Origin: Saprospiraceae bacterium
Lineage (GTDB): Bacteria > Bacteroidota > Bacteroidia > Chitinophagales > Saprospiraceae
DNA: 64,000 bases
Direction: 5' to 3'
NCBI GenBank assembly: GCA_013001595.1
Contig: JABDMH010000066.1
Span: 1 to 64,000 of the forward strand
Positions within the stretch are counted from its first letter, which is position 1; the number at the start of each line of letters is the position of its first letter. Made by a program: the position numbers and the translations under genes. Below, piece by piece: positions 63,853 to 64,000 of the stretch. Under the pieces are notes generated by a model that saw only the letters and a list, made by a program, of their open reading frames with translations, did not search any database and was not told the origin of the DNA.

Positions 63853-64000
63853 CTACTTAAAGACCTCTATTTCCTTAGTTTTGATTACTAAGTCGGTGAA
63901 CTGGCCCTTGAATCGAGTTGCCCTTACGATGTGGTTATCGATCCAATGATAGTTTCCACCTCGAGGTTTGTTCATTAAGAGGCCATGATACCGGAAATTG
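63853..64000 (-). CDS. C-terminal end of an unidentified protein (enters from the right edge)
   Basis: The minus-strand frame is open from the window edge to TAG at 63853-63855, about 48 codons ending in LVIKTKEIEVFK. It contains LLMNKPRGGNYHWIDNHIVRATRF. Composition and ending are protein-like and the frame is convergent with the epimerase gene, 11 bases away. No family recognised. Confidence 0.55.
   Translation of the reverse strand, partial: NFRYHGLLMNKPRGGNYHWIDNHIVRATRFKGQFTDLVIKTKEIEVFK

Overview
The window comes from a Bacteroidota chromosome. The evidence is a SusC/SusD outer-membrane pair, a C-terminal type A T9SS sorting domain, CHU_C (gliding-type) C-terminal domains, SprB-like repeats, many lipoproteins with short Bacteroidota lipoboxes, an ExbB / membrane protein / ExbD / ExbD cluster, and promoters of the TTTG / TAnnTTTG type. 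The gene style fits an environmental, gliding or polymer-degrading member (Saprospiria- or Cytophagia-like), but the genus cannot be read from the sequence. No plasmid, phage or rRNA signal was seen. One tRNA (Ser, anticodon GGA) is present.

Layout. 0-9 kb (minus strand): the 5' end of an FG-GAP-type lipoprotein, then susD, susC, an exported FAD oxidoreductase and an exported AGE-family epimerase. This looks like a nutrient-uptake locus without a glycoside hydrolase in view. 9-19 kb: a class I glutamine amidotransferase, an HtrA/DegP protease, a secreted acetyl-esterase-like hydrolase, a large sortilin-like beta-propeller with a T9SS tail, a small lipoprotein and RecQ. 19-21 kb: a CPA1 cation/proton antiporter with a TrkA-like tail.

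21.2-25.8 kb (plus strand) is the most unusual part: SMP-30/gluconolactonase, amidohydrolase, RidA, SelA-like PLP enzyme, RidA. All five products carry an N-terminal export signal: Sec, Sec, Tat-like, Tat-like and lipoprotein respectively. Together they suggest a complete enamine-producing catabolic route outside the cytoplasm. Beside it on the minus strand sit a divergent kinase-like protein and a lipoprotein.

27.8-36.7 kb: a DUF1080 lipoprotein, a Cys/Lys-rich micro-protein, a TetR-TolC-MFP-RND efflux operon, then pdxH and a small membrane protein. 36.7-39.1 kb: a di-haem cytochrome c peroxidase lipoprotein flanked by two diverged, degraded copies of an unidentified repeat. 39.1-42.8 kb: cdsA and psd (phospholipid synthesis), a DUF6364/PIN toxin-antitoxin pair with a clear promoter, an NTF2-like secreted protein and a lipoprotein with a CHU_C-type domain. 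42.8-53.2 kb: lysS, a 2113-residue surface protein with ten ~74-residue tandem repeats, and the ExbB/ExbD energy-transducing cluster. 53.5-64 kb: tRNA-Ser, tatD, a probable outer-membrane protein, sucA, a small basic lipoprotein, an oligopeptide-type ABC importer (binding protein plus two permeases, no ATPase nearby), a TIGR01777 epimerase and the 3' end of an unidentified gene.

Start sites: several genes are given a start inside the longest reading frame, because the longest frame opens with TTG or GTG while a downstream ATG sits directly before a signal peptide or the conserved domain. Protein family names rest on recognised motifs and overall resemblance; no database search was run.
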